Source of the DNA: Arcobacter acticola | Lineage (GTDB): Bacteria; Campylobacterota; Campylobacteria; Campylobacterales; Arcobacteraceae | Direction: 5' to 3' | Length of the DNA: 64,000 bases | Assembly: GCF_013177675.1 (NCBI RefSeq) | Contig: NZ_CP042652.1 | Location: forward strand, 62,001 to 126,000 | In this document: positions 41,692 through 50,645 of the stretch, one piece after another | Layout: each line of letters opens with the position of its first letter | Numbering within the stretch: position 1 is the stretch's first letter | The notes under the pieces: model-generated | Told to the model about the DNA's origin: nothing | What the model saw: only the letters and a program-made list of their open reading frames with translations | Database searches by the model: none | Made by a program: the position numbers and the translations under genes

Positions 41692-43063
41692 CTAAGTCTC
41701 CTGCTATAAACATTTCTTTAAAACTTTTCTCTGGCATTTTTGGTAAATCTCTTTGTTTCCCCCAAATATTTCCTTTATTATAAAGTAGTGAATTTGGTAG
41801 TTTTGGAACAATTTTTCTAGCAACTTTTCCAGCAAAGTCAAATAATGCAGGTTTTCCCATTAACCAAGCGGTTACCTTCATAGCCATTTTTTTCTTTGAA
41901 TCGATTAAATTTGCATTTCCTAAGTCTTGTCTTAAACTATAAAGTTGTGAGTCTAAATCTATTTTTACAGGACAAACATTTGTACAAGAACCGCATAAAG
42001 TACATGCAAATGGCAATGAATTATGTTTTTCAGGTTCTTTTTTGGCTCCTAATATTGAACCAATTGGTCCAGGAATTACATATTCGTAAGAGTGACCACC
42101 ACTTCTTCTATAAACAGGACAAGTGTTCATACAAGCACCACATCTAATGCAGTTTAATGCTTTTTTATTTTTTTGTGATGCTAAAAATTGAGATCTATTA
42201 TTATCAACAATAATAATATGCATTTCTCCACCTTCAATAGGAGCGTGAAAATGAGAAGTATATGAAGTGATTGGCTGTCCCGTTGCACTTCTTGCTAGTA
42301 ACCTTGTAAATACAGATAAATCTTCAAGTCTAGGAATGATTTTTTCAATTCCCATTGAAGCGATATGTAGCTTTGGAACACTAGCTCCCATATCAGCATT
42401 TCCTTCATTTGTACAAACAACAACTCCACCTGTTTGAGCAATTGCGAAGTTTACACCTGTCAGTCCTGCTTGTGCAGTTAAAAAATCTTCTCTTAAACTG
42501 GCTCTTGCTGCTCTTGTTAAATAAGTAGGATCATCATTTCCTTTTTGGGTTCCTAAATGTTCATGAAAGGTATCAGATACATCCATTTTTTTAAGATGAA
42601 TAGCTGGTAATACAATATGAGAAGGTGGTTCATTTCTCAATTGAACAATTCTTTCACCTAAATCTGTGTCAATAACTTCTATACCCCTTTCTTCTAAAAA
42701 TGGATTTAAATGACACTCTTCTGTTAGCATAGATTTTGATTTAACTAATTTCGTAACATTTTTTTCTTTTAAAAGTCTATATGCAATTTCATTGTGCTCT
42801 TTTGCATCAATTGCAAAATGAACTGTAATTCCCTTTGCTTTTGCATTTTTTTCAAACTCAATTAAATATTTATCAAGATTTGCCATAGTATGAGTTTTTA
42901 TTTGACTTGCAAATTCTCTTAATTGTTCCCATTCTGGAATTGATTTACTAGCTCTGTCTCTTTTTTCTCTTACGAACCATAATGCTTGGTCATGCCAGTG
43001 CATTCTTTCATCATTGGCTACAAATACTTTTGCATTATCTGAGTGATTGTGATTTGTACTCAT
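41684..43063 (-). CDS. lutB: L-lactate utilisation iron-sulfur protein LutB
   Basis: 459 residues. The N-terminal LUD domain (NFAIAQTGGVVVCTNEGNAD) is followed by a ferredoxin-like region with two 4Fe-4S motifs (CIRCGACMNTCPVYRRSGG and CTLCGSCTNVCPVKIDL), as in LutB/LldF. It is the electron-transfer core of the LutABC complex. It overlaps lutA by 4 bp and lutC by 8 bp, a tightly coupled operon. Confidence 0.93.
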   Translation of the reverse strand: MSTNHNHSDNAKVFVANDERMHWHDQALWFVREKRDRASKSIPEWEQLREFASQIKTHTMANLDKYLIEFEKNAKAKGITVHFAIDAKEHNEIAYRLLKEKNVTKLVKSKSMLTEECHLNPFLEERGIEVIDTDLGERIVQLRNEPPSHIVLPAIHLKKMDVSDTFHEHLGTQKGNDDPTYLTRAARASLREDFLTAQAGLTGVNFAIAQTGGVVVCTNEGNADMGASVPKLHIASMGIEKIIPRLEDLSVFTRLLARSATGQPITSYTSHFHAPIEGGEMHIIIVDNNRSQFLASQKNKKALNCIRCGACMNTCPVYRRSGGHSYEYVIPGPIGSILGAKKEPEKHNSLPFACTLCGSCTNVCPVKIDLDSQLYSLRQDLGNANLIDSKKKMAMKVTAWLMGKPALFDFAGKVARKIVPKLPNSLLYNKGNIWGKQRDLPKMPEKSFKEMFIAGDLDD

Positions 43064-43809
43064 GGTTTAACTCCTGCAAGAATTTCAACTATATGCATTA
43101 CTTTTATTGGATAGTTATTTCTGTTTATTAATCCATCCATATGCATTAAACATGACATATCAGCTCCTGTCATAATTTGTGCTGATGAATCTAGATGATC
43201 TTTGATCCTATCTTTTCCCATTGCAACTGAAATATCTTCTTCTGCAACTGAAAAGGTACCACCAAAACCACAACATTCATCTTTTCTTTTTAACTCAACT
43301 AATTCAATATTATTAACTGTATTTAAAATATTTTCTAACTTTGAATTATATGGAACATTAAGTTCACTAGCCGTTCCTAATTTTAAAACTCTATGTCCAT
43401 GACAAGAGTTATGTAATCCTACTTTATAAGGAAATGAAATATTTAAATTTAAATTTTCAACTTTTATAATATCATGTAAAAATTCGCATACTTCATAAAT
43501 AGAAGCTTTTACTTTATTGTAATCTTTATCATTATTGAAAAATTCATTATAGTGTTCTTTTACCATTGATACACAAGAGCCACTAGGTGCTACAATATAA
43601 TCAAATTCTTTAAATGTATTTACGAAGTTTATTGCTAGATTCTTAACATCTTTGGAACAACCAGAATTTGCCATTGGCTGACCACAACAAGTTTGATTAA
43701 GTGGATACTCTACATTTAAACCTTGTCTTTTTAATACTTGGTATGTTGCTTTGCAAATATCAGGATATAGTTCATTCATAAAACATGGTATAAATAAGCC
43801 TATTTTCAT
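43060..43809 (-). CDS. lutA: L-lactate utilisation protein LutA (CCG domain)
   Basis: 249 residues with two CCG domains (CCGQPMANSGC and CCGFGGTFSVAEEDI) that bind an iron-sulfur cofactor. It begins MKIGLFIPCFMNELYPDI, the standard LutA/LldE start. It is first in the lutABC operon. Immediately upstream lies one of the eight direct-repeat promoters (43837-43869). Confidence 0.93.
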   Translation of the reverse strand: MKIGLFIPCFMNELYPDICKATYQVLKRQGLNVEYPLNQTCCGQPMANSGCSKDVKNLAINFVNTFKEFDYIVAPSGSCVSMVKEHYNEFFNNDKDYNKVKASIYEVCEFLHDIIKVENLNLNISFPYKVGLHNSCHGHRVLKLGTASELNVPYNSKLENILNTVNNIELVELKRKDECCGFGGTFSVAEEDISVAMGKDRIKDHLDSSAQIMTGADMSCLMHMDGLINRNNYPIKVMHIVEILAGVKP

Positions 43810-43836
43810 TTCTATTCCTTGTGTTTATTTAAACTA

Positions 43837-43869
43837 ATTTTATATTTAAAATATGATAAATGTATGATA
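43837..43869 (-). promoter_or_regulatory. Direct-repeat promoter of lutABC
   Basis: On the minus strand: TATCAT-N5-TATCAT-N10-TAAAAT, ending 28 bp before the lutA start. It lies between lutA and the upstream methyltransferase gene. Same half-site and spacing rules as the acyl-CoA oxidation promoters 10 to 20 kb away. Confidence 0.7.
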
Positions 43870-43872
43870 ATT

Positions 43873-44442
43873 TTATTTTTCCAGATATATTGAAAAATCG
43901 TTACTTAAATAATTTTCCTTAATTTTTATTTTAGAAGAAAGTGTTGAACAATGGTTTATTACTTGTGTTTTACTAACTTTTGTTAAAGAATCATTTTTTA
44001 AAAAATTAAAAATAAAAGCTTTTTTTGAAGAGTAGTAACATTTATTTATAAAAATAAAAACTTCGTTTTCTTCTAATATGTTCATAGCGCCACTACAAAT
44101 ATAATAATCTGCAAAGTCTAATTCTTCTTTTAATATATCTTTCTTTTTAAATGTAGTATTCAGAAATCTCTTTGAAGCTAGATTAATCATTTGCTCTTCA
44201 CAATCTATTCCTAAATAGGATTTTGGTTTTAGATCATTATCAAACAAATAATTATAATACTCTGCAAAGCCGCATCCTGCATCAATTATTGAAGATTCTT
44301 TAATGTTATTTTTTATAAAGCTTGTTAGTATTTCAAATCTTTTATATTGTGAATAATCTGAATTCCACTGTACCCCTTGAGCACTTATTCCATATTTCTC
44401 AATTGATTTTTTATAAAATTCAGTATTATCTTTTTGTGCCAT
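43873..44442 (-). CDS. SAM-dependent methyltransferase
   Basis: 189 residues, a class I methyltransferase. SAM-binding motif I is SSIIDAGCGFAEYYNYL, motif II lies in SYLGIDCEEQMINLA, and motif IV in DYYICSGAMNIL. It begins 3 bp after the dCMP deaminase gene and may be co-transcribed with it. The substrate is unknown. Confidence 0.75.
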   Translation of the reverse strand: MAQKDNTEFYKKSIEKYGISAQGVQWNSDYSQYKRFEILTSFIKNNIKESSIIDAGCGFAEYYNYLFDNDLKPKSYLGIDCEEQMINLASKRFLNTTFKKKDILKEELDFADYYICSGAMNILEENEVFIFINKCYYSSKKAFIFNFLKNDSLTKVSKTQVINHCSTLSSKIKIKENYLSNDFSIYLEK

Positions 44443-44445
44443 TTG

Positions 44446-44889
44446 TTAATTTTTATCTTTTATTTGTTCAATTTGTACATTATTATCTTTTATAAATTTT
44501 GAGATAATTTCAGAATTTGTATGTTCATATGCTTTTTCATAAACAATTCTTACTATTCCACTTGCAATTACATTTTTTGAACATTCACTACAAGGCTCAA
44601 GGGTAACATAAATAGTTGCGCCTTCGATTGATATACCTTTTCTTGCTGCCCAAATTATTGCATTCATTTCTGCATGAATTTCATAAGTTTTTGACCAATC
44701 ATGATGGTCTTTCGTATAATTACCTTCCCAATGGTCACTACAATTTTTGTAACCAGCTGGTGTTCCATTATATCCCGTTGAAAGAATTCTTCCATCTTTT
44801 ACAATAACAGCACCCACTTGTTTTGAAACACATTTTGAAGCTTTTGAGATTTCTTTTGCAATATTTATAAAACTTTGATCGTTTAACAT
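44446..44889 (-). CDS. dCMP deaminase family protein
   Basis: 147 residues. Zinc ligands and catalytic Glu are visible in EIHAEMNAIIWAAR and TLEPCSECSKNVI; the N-terminal motif VGAVIVKDGRILSTGYNGTP is typical of ComEB-like dCMP deaminases. It converts dCMP to dUMP for thymidylate synthesis. The usual fold length is complete. A methyltransferase gene follows at once. Confidence 0.88.
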   Translation of the reverse strand: MLNDQSFINIAKEISKASKCVSKQVGAVIVKDGRILSTGYNGTPAGYKNCSDHWEGNYTKDHHDWSKTYEIHAEMNAIIWAARKGISIEGATIYVTLEPCSECSKNVIASGIVRIVYEKAYEHTNSEIISKFIKDNNVQIEQIKDKN

Positions 44890-45059
44890 TTTTTTCCTAA
44901 CTGAAACTTTTTTAGATTATATCAAAAGATTTTTTATAAAATATTATTTTGATTTTACTTTTAATCTTAAATAAGACTTAATTAATTATACAAAAATATA
45001 TTTATTAGAAAAAATGTGCTATTATGAGAAAAAATTTTACTAAATAAAAAAGGCTAAGT

Positions 45060-45518
45060 ATGGATTTTAAAGAAATCAGAGAATTAATAAGAGTATTTGA
45101 TAAGAGTGAACTTAACAAATTAAAGGTTAAAGAAGGTGAATTTGAAATTTCTATGCAAAGAGGTTTTGAAAGTGGTGTAACTACAGTTACTACGTCTGCT
45201 CCTGTTGCTCAAGTTTCAAGTGTATCTGCTCCTGTTGCTATATCTGCTCCTGTTGCTGAAACAGTAGTACGTGCAGCTGGCGAAACAATCAATTCACCAA
45301 TGGTTGGGACATATTATTCATCTCCATCTCCTGAATCACCTGCATTTGTAAAAGTTGGTGCGACAGTTAAAAAAGGTCAAACTCTTTGTATTTTAGAAGC
45401 TATGAAAATTATGAACGAAGTTGAAGCTGAATTTGATTGCAAAATTGTAGAAATTCTTGTTACAGATGGTAATCCTGTTGAATATGATATGCCAATTTTT
45501 GTTGTTGAAAAGTTATAA
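45060..45518 (+). CDS. accB: Biotin carboxyl carrier protein of acetyl-CoA carboxylase
   Basis: 152 residues. The biotinylated Lys is in ILEAMKIMNEVEAEF near the C terminus. The N-terminal segment (MDFKEIRELIRVFDKSELNKL) is typical of AccB, and an Ala/Pro/Val linker of repeated SAPVA units joins the two. It starts malonyl-CoA production for fatty acid synthesis. accC follows 9 bp downstream. Confidence 0.95.
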   Translation: MDFKEIRELIRVFDKSELNKLKVKEGEFEISMQRGFESGVTTVTTSAPVAQVSSVSAPVAISAPVAETVVRAAGETINSPMVGTYYSSPSPESPAFVKVGATVKKGQTLCILEAMKIMNEVEAEFDCKIVEILVTDGNPVEYDMPIFVVEKL

Positions 45519-45527
45519 GAGTAATCT

Positions 45528-46880
45528 ATGGCAGAAATAAAAAAAATCTTAATAGCTAATAGAGGTGAAATTGTTCAACGTGCTATTAGAACTATTAGAG
45601 AAATGGGTAAAAAGTCGGTTGTTGTTTATAGTGCTGGAGATAAAAACGCTTCATATCTAAAACATGCGGATGAAGCTGTATGTATTGGTGGAGCAAAATC
45701 TAGCGAATCATATTTAAATATTCCAGCAATTATCACAGCAGCAGAAATGACAGGTTGTGATGCAATTTTTCCAGGATATGGATTTTTATCTGAAAATCAA
45801 GACTTTGTAGAAATTTGTCAATTACATAATATCAAATTTATTGGTCCATCTGTTGAAGTAATGGAAAAAATGGCTGATAAATCAAAAGCTAAAGATGAAA
45901 TGATAAAAGCTGGAGTTCCTGTAGTTCCAGGATCTAAAGGTGCTGTACATTCTGTTGAAGAAGGTAGAAGAGTTGCCCTTGAAATTGGTTATCCAATTAT
46001 GGCAAAAGCATCTGCAGGTGGTGGTGGTAGAGGTATGAGACTTATTGAAAATGAAGATAAGTTTGATCAACTATTCACAGCTGCATCAAGTGAAGCTTTA
46101 GCTGCTTTTGGTGATGGAACAATGTATCTTGAAAGGTTTATCAATAATCCAAGACATATTGAAGTTCAAGTTGTTGGAGATTCTCATGGTAATGCTATTC
46201 ATATAGGTGAAAGAGATTGTTCATTACAAAGAAGACATCAAAAAGTTATTGAAGAGTCACCTGCGATTTTATTAAACGATGAAACAAGAGCAAAACTTCA
46301 TGATGTTGCAGTAAAAGCGACTAAATATTTAAAATATGAAGGTGCAGGAACTTTCGAATTTTTAGCCGATGATAAACAAAACATCTATTTTATGGAAATG
46401 AATACAAGACTTCAAGTTGAACATCCAGTTTCAGAAATGGTTTCAGGTATTGATATTGTTGAATTAATGATTAAAGTAGCTGAAGGTGAAAAAGTTCCTC
46501 CACAAGAATCTATTAAATTCAGAGGTCATGCAATAGAATGTAGAATTACAGCAGAAGATCCAAACTCATTTTTACCAAGTCCAGGAAAAGTGACTCAATG
46601 GATGGTTCCAGGTGGAAGAAATGTAAGAGTTGATTCTCATGTGTACGCAGGATACGTTGTACCTCCTTATTATGACTCAATGATTGGAAAACTAATTGTT
46701 TGGGGAAGAGATAGAAATAAAGCTATTAATATTATGAAAAGAGCTTTAGCTGAATTTGAAGTAGAAGGAATTAGAACAACAATACCATTTCATCAAAAAA
46801 TGATGGAAAATGAAGATTTTATTTCAAATGATTATGACACTAAATACCTAGAAAACTACAAAAAACTAGAAGACTTATAA
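45528..46880 (+). CDS. accC: Biotin carboxylase
   Basis: 450 residues, standard length. The ATP-grasp domain has MAKASAGGGGRGMR, HIGERDCSLQRRHQKVIEES and FMEMNTRLQVEHPVSEMV, and the start IKKILIANRGEIVQRAIRT is diagnostic. It carboxylates the biotin on AccB. It forms an operon with accB and is followed by a small stem-loop. Confidence 0.96.
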   Translation: MAEIKKILIANRGEIVQRAIRTIREMGKKSVVVYSAGDKNASYLKHADEAVCIGGAKSSESYLNIPAIITAAEMTGCDAIFPGYGFLSENQDFVEICQLHNIKFIGPSVEVMEKMADKSKAKDEMIKAGVPVVPGSKGAVHSVEEGRRVALEIGYPIMAKASAGGGGRGMRLIENEDKFDQLFTAASSEALAAFGDGTMYLERFINNPRHIEVQVVGDSHGNAIHIGERDCSLQRRHQKVIEESPAILLNDETRAKLHDVAVKATKYLKYEGAGTFEFLADDKQNIYFMEMNTRLQVEHPVSEMVSGIDIVELMIKVAEGEKVPPQESIKFRGHAIECRITAEDPNSFLPSPGKVTQWMVPGGRNVRVDSHVYAGYVVPPYYDSMIGKLIVWGRDRNKAINIMKRALAEFEVEGIRTTIPFHQKMMENEDFISNDYDTKYLENYKKLEDL

Positions 46881-46885
46881 GAAGT

Positions 46886-46900
46886 AGGAGCATAGCTCCT
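46886..46900 (+). terminator. Stem-loop after accC
   Basis: AGGAGC-ATA-GCTCCT, six exact pairs, followed by CTTTCTT. It is short but well placed, 5 bp after the stop codon. Confidence 0.55.
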
Positions 46901-47118
46901 CTTTCTTAAAGCTTAAATTTATCTAAAACTAGATATAATCCGCCAAATTATACACATTTATATACCCATTTTACTTTGATATATTAATCAAAGATTCATT
47001 TTCATTAAACTGACTTACTTGCAAGACTCAAATTGCGTTTTAATTGTACATTTATGGGGAGATTAAATCTAACATATAACCGTGTGTATTAATTTAATAA
47101 ATATACTAAGGTAAAAAA

Positions 47119-48768
47119 ATGACTTTTAACGAATTCAATTTAAAAGAATTATTGCAAAAAGCAATAGATGAAGCAGGTTTTAAAGAACCAAGTCCAATAC
47201 AAGAACAAGCAATTCCATTTGTATTAGATGGAAGAGATATTGTTGGTCAAGCACATACAGGAACTGGTAAAACAGCTGCTTTTGGTCTTCCAATTTTAAA
47301 TAAAATGAAGGGTAATAGTGGTGTTGAAGCTGTTGTTATTGTTCCTACAAGAGAACTTGCAATGCAAGTTTCAGATGAATTATACAGATTTGGTAGATTT
47401 TTAGGAATTAACACTGCAACTGTATATGGTGGACAAGCTTATGCTAGACAAATCAAATTAATAGAAAATGCAGGTATTATTGTTGCTACTCCAGGAAGAT
47501 TTTTAGATCTTTTAAGAGGTGGTAAAATTGATATTAAACCTGAGTACGTAATTCTTGATGAAGCAGATGAAATGCTTGATATGGGATTCTTAGATGATAT
47601 TAAAGAGATTTTTACTTTCTTACCAGAAGAAAGACAAACTTTATTATTCTCTGCAACTATGCCAGTTGCTATCAAAAATCTTGCAAAAACTATTTTAAAA
47701 GATCCAGAATTTATTACTTTAACTAAAAAAGATGTAACTAATTCAAAAATTACTCAAACTTTTTATGTTGTTGATGAAAGAGAAAGAGATGATGCTTTAA
47801 TTAGATTGTATGATTATAAAAATCCTACTAAATCTATTATTTTCTGTCGCACAAAAAAAGAAGTTGATAGATTATCAACTTTTATGGTATCTCAAGGATT
47901 CATGGCTAAAGGTCTTCATGGAGATATGGAGCAAAGACAAAGAGAAGAAGCAATTAGAGCATTTAAAACTTCTAAATTAGAGATTTTAATTGCAACTGAT
48001 GTTGCTGCAAGAGGATTAGATGTAAATGATGTTTCTCACGTATTTAATTATCATTTACCATTTGATTCTGAGTCTTATGTTCATAGAATTGGAAGAACAG
48101 GACGTGCTGGAAAAGAAGGTGTTGCTGTTTCTATTGTAACTCCACATGAATTCAGAATGTTACAAAAAATTGAAAAAAATATTGGTACAAAATTAGAAGG
48201 GAAAGCTATTCCTAATATTGATTCAGTTAAATTAAAAAAAGTTGCTGAATTAAAAAATCAAATTAGTGAGCAAGAAATTCAAGATTATGCTTTGGCATTA
48301 GTTGAAGAATTAAAAGAAGAATTTGATATCTCTACAATTGCATTTAAATTAGCTTCAATGATTTCTGCATCTACATTTGTTCAAGGTAATAATAATATCG
48401 GTAAATCTGAATCTGATATTAAAAGACTTGTTGAAAATGCAAGTAGATATGAAGGTGAAGGTAGAGGAGATAGAAACTCTAGAGGTGGCCGAGGTGGAAG
48501 ATATGGTTCTTCTAGAGGTGGCGATTCAAGAGGCGGAAATAGAGGGGGAAGACCATCTGGAGATAGAAACTCAAGAGGTGGCGATAGAGATAGAGCACCA
48601 AGAGGTGATAGACCATCAGGTGATAGAGCTCCAAGAGGAGACAGACCATCTGGAGATAGAGCACCAAGAGGTGACAGACCAAGTGGTGATAGAGCTCCAA
48701 GAGGCGATAGACCTTCTGGGGACAGAGGTTCTAGACCAAGTGGTGATAGAAGTAGAAAAAGAGATTAA
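47119..48768 (+). CDS. DEAD-box RNA helicase with RG-rich repeat tail
   Basis: 549 residues. Core helicase motifs: Q motif (PSPIQEQAIPF), AHTGTGKTAAFG, PTRELA, DEAD (VILDEADEMLDMGF), SAT and HRIGRTGRAGKEG. A linker follows, then a C-terminal tail from about residue 445 rich in Arg, Gly, Asp and Ser (GGRGGRYGSSRGG), ending in four 11-residue repeats. Such enzymes unwind structured RNA in ribosome assembly and RNA decay, often at low temperature. The 238-bp gap upstream leaves room for a long 5' leader, common in cold-induced helicase genes; that is inference. Confidence 0.92.
   Translation: MTFNEFNLKELLQKAIDEAGFKEPSPIQEQAIPFVLDGRDIVGQAHTGTGKTAAFGLPILNKMKGNSGVEAVVIVPTRELAMQVSDELYRFGRFLGINTATVYGGQAYARQIKLIENAGIIVATPGRFLDLLRGGKIDIKPEYVILDEADEMLDMGFLDDIKEIFTFLPEERQTLLFSATMPVAIKNLAKTILKDPEFITLTKKDVTNSKITQTFYVVDERERDDALIRLYDYKNPTKSIIFCRTKKEVDRLSTFMVSQGFMAKGLHGDMEQRQREEAIRAFKTSKLEILIATDVAARGLDVNDVSHVFNYHLPFDSESYVHRIGRTGRAGKEGVAVSIVTPHEFRMLQKIEKNIGTKLEGKAIPNIDSVKLKKVAELKNQISEQEIQDYALALVEELKEEFDISTIAFKLASMISASTFVQGNNNIGKSESDIKRLVENASRYEGEGRGDRNSRGGRGGRYGSSRGGDSRGGNRGGRPSGDRNSRGGDRDRAPRGDRPSGDRAPRGDRPSGDRAPRGDRPSGDRAPRGDRPSGDRGSRPSGDRSRKRD
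48592..48723 (+). repeat. Four 33-bp tandem repeats in the helicase tail
   Basis: Four consecutive copies encode RAPRGDRPSGD each. The protein unit is exact while codons vary (Gly as GGT/GGA/GGC, Ser as TCA/TCT/AGT), so the peptide repeat is maintained by selection. Copy number may vary between strains. Confidence 0.85.
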
Positions 48769-48780
48769 TTCTCTTTTCTA
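48753..48780 (+). terminator. Stem-loop at the end of the helicase gene
   Basis: TAGAAAAAGAGA pairs with TCTCTTTTCTA through one bulge, enclosing the stop codon. It is moderately convincing as a terminator. Confidence 0.4.
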
Positions 48781-48980
48781 TTCAATCAACTCTCTTTAAC
48801 AAAAAACTCCCTAATAAATACTTTCTTTTACTAATATTTAAACCCTATAAAATATAAACTTTATCCACAAATACTAGAGTATGACTATAAACTATTTAAG
48901 CTTATTTAAAGCTTTGATAAGGAAAAGTTCACTATAATATTAACCTACTTAAATTACAAAATAGTTACAAAAGGTATACT

Positions 48981-50567
48981 TTGGATATTAAAACAATCAA
49001 TCGAATCGATAAGGCTAGGGATAAGACATTACCTGGTTTCGCAAAACTTTCATTAGCACTACTTTTTATAGTAGTTGTTTTTCTTTGGTCATATGCTTCT
49101 CATGGCAATCTTCCAAATAATACATTTTTAATTATTGGTGCAGTATTTGGAGCTTATATGGCTATGAATATTGGTGCAAATGATGTTGCAAATAATGTTG
49201 GGCCTGCTGTTGGGTCTAAAGCTTTAACGTTAACAGGTGCTATTATAATAGCAGCAATTTTCGAGTCTTTAGGTGCATTCATTGCAGGTGGTGATGTTGT
49301 TAAAACTATTAAAGATGGAATTATTAATCCTGCTTTAATTTCTGATCCTCAGATTTTTATATGGGCAATGTCAGCTGCCTTATTATCAGCAGCTCTTTGG
49401 TTAAATTTTGCCACTTCAATTGGTGCTCCAGTTTCAACAACTCACTCAATTGTAGGTGGAGTTATGGGTGCTGGTATTGCAGCTGCTGGGTTTTCCATAG
49501 TTGATTGGGATAAAGTTGGTCAAATTGTCGCTTCATGGGTTATTTCACCATTAATGGGTGGTATTATTGCTGCTGCATTTTTATATTTTATTAAAACTCA
49601 AATTGTTTTTAAAGAAGATAAAGTAGAAGCTGCTAAAAAATTTGTTCCTTTATTAATTGCTTTAATGTCTTGGGTTTTTAGTGCTTATATTATTTTAAAA
49701 GGTATTAAACAAATAATAAAAGTTGATTTTATAACTGCTATTATTTTAGGTTTAATTATTGGAGTTGTTGTATATTTTATCGTTAAACCTTTAATTATCA
49801 AAGCAGCAGAGAAATTAGAAAATAATAGAATATCTGTTAATACTTTATTTAATATTCCTTTAGTTTTTGCTGCAGCTTTATTATCATTTGCCCATGGTGC
49901 AAATGACGTTGCTAATGCAATTGGACCATTAGCAGCAATAAATGATGCTATAGTAAATGTTGAAGTTGCATCAAATGTTAGTATTCCATTTTGGGTTATG
50001 GCTGTTGGTGCTTTTGGTATTGTTGTTGGATTAATGCTTTATGGTCCAAAATTAATCAAAACAGTAGGTTCAGAAATTACAGAACTTGATCAAATGAGAG
50101 CTTATTCTATTGCAATGGCTGCTTCATTTACCGTTATTGTCGCAAGCCAGTTAGGTCTTCCTGTTTCTTCTACTCATATTGCTGTTGGTGGGGTATTTGG
50201 AGTTGGATTTTTAAGAGAATTTTTAGATGCGAATGAAAAAAGATTTTTACAAGAAACACGAAAAAAATTCAAAAAACATAAAAAAGAACTTGAAGTAATG
50301 AATGAAGAATTAGCTAAACTTGAACTTATTGTTGATAAATCAAAAAGTAATTATATTAGAATTGTTGAGCTTATTAAAAATATTGATGATAGAGAAGATT
50401 TAGTTAAACAAGATAGAAAAGATGTAAAAGATGCAAAAAGAACTAAGTATGTAAAAAGAGATGCAGTTAAAAAAATTATTGCAGCTTGGATTATTACAGT
50501 TCCTGCAGCTTCAATATTAGCAGCTGCAATCTTTTTTATGATAAAAGGTATTATGGCTTCTTGGTAA
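48981..50567 (+). CDS. pit: Inorganic phosphate transporter, PiT family
   Basis: 528 residues with about 11 membrane segments. The duplicated family signature is present twice: GANDVANNVGPAVGSKALT in the first half and HGANDVANAIGPLAA in the second, each with a S-x-T-H-x-x-x-G partner (VSTTHSIVGGVMG and VSSTHIAVGGVFG). A charged cytoplasmic coiled coil (about residues 415-495) precedes a last membrane helix. The start is TTG 48981 after AAAAGG. No PhoU-like or Pst gene is adjacent. Confidence 0.92.
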   Translation: MDIKTINRIDKARDKTLPGFAKLSLALLFIVVVFLWSYASHGNLPNNTFLIIGAVFGAYMAMNIGANDVANNVGPAVGSKALTLTGAIIIAAIFESLGAFIAGGDVVKTIKDGIINPALISDPQIFIWAMSAALLSAALWLNFATSIGAPVSTTHSIVGGVMGAGIAAAGFSIVDWDKVGQIVASWVISPLMGGIIAAAFLYFIKTQIVFKEDKVEAAKKFVPLLIALMSWVFSAYIILKGIKQIIKVDFITAIILGLIIGVVVYFIVKPLIIKAAEKLENNRISVNTLFNIPLVFAAALLSFAHGANDVANAIGPLAAINDAIVNVEVASNVSIPFWVMAVGAFGIVVGLMLYGPKLIKTVGSEITELDQMRAYSIAMAASFTVIVASQLGLPVSSTHIAVGGVFGVGFLREFLDANEKRFLQETRKKFKKHKKELEVMNEELAKLELIVDKSKSNYIRIVELIKNIDDREDLVKQDRKDVKDAKRTKYVKRDAVKKIIAAWIITVPAASILAAAIFFMIKGIMASW

Positions 50568-50645
50568 GTATAATATATGTAAGTCACCTTTTATTTATCT
50601 CTTTAATGGTAGAATCCCTTTTAAAAATCTTATTAGGGATCTGCT

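Noticed and set aside
22532-43869. Ordinary phosphate-starvation (Pho) regulon as the meaning of the direct repeats
   Set aside because: The repeats resemble pho boxes, but every gene behind them is carbon or acyl-CoA metabolism, and the phosphate transporter gene in the window (pit) lacks the site. Not fully excluded without the rest of the genome.
48592-48723. CRISPR-like array of 33-bp repeats
   Set aside because: Repeats are directly adjacent without spacers, are in frame, and vary only at synonymous positions, so they are a coding tandem repeat.
48377-48799. 140-aa plus-strand frame and a 62-aa minus-strand frame over the helicase tail
   Set aside because: Both are shadows of the RG-rich repeat region in other frames; the helicase frame explains the sequence.
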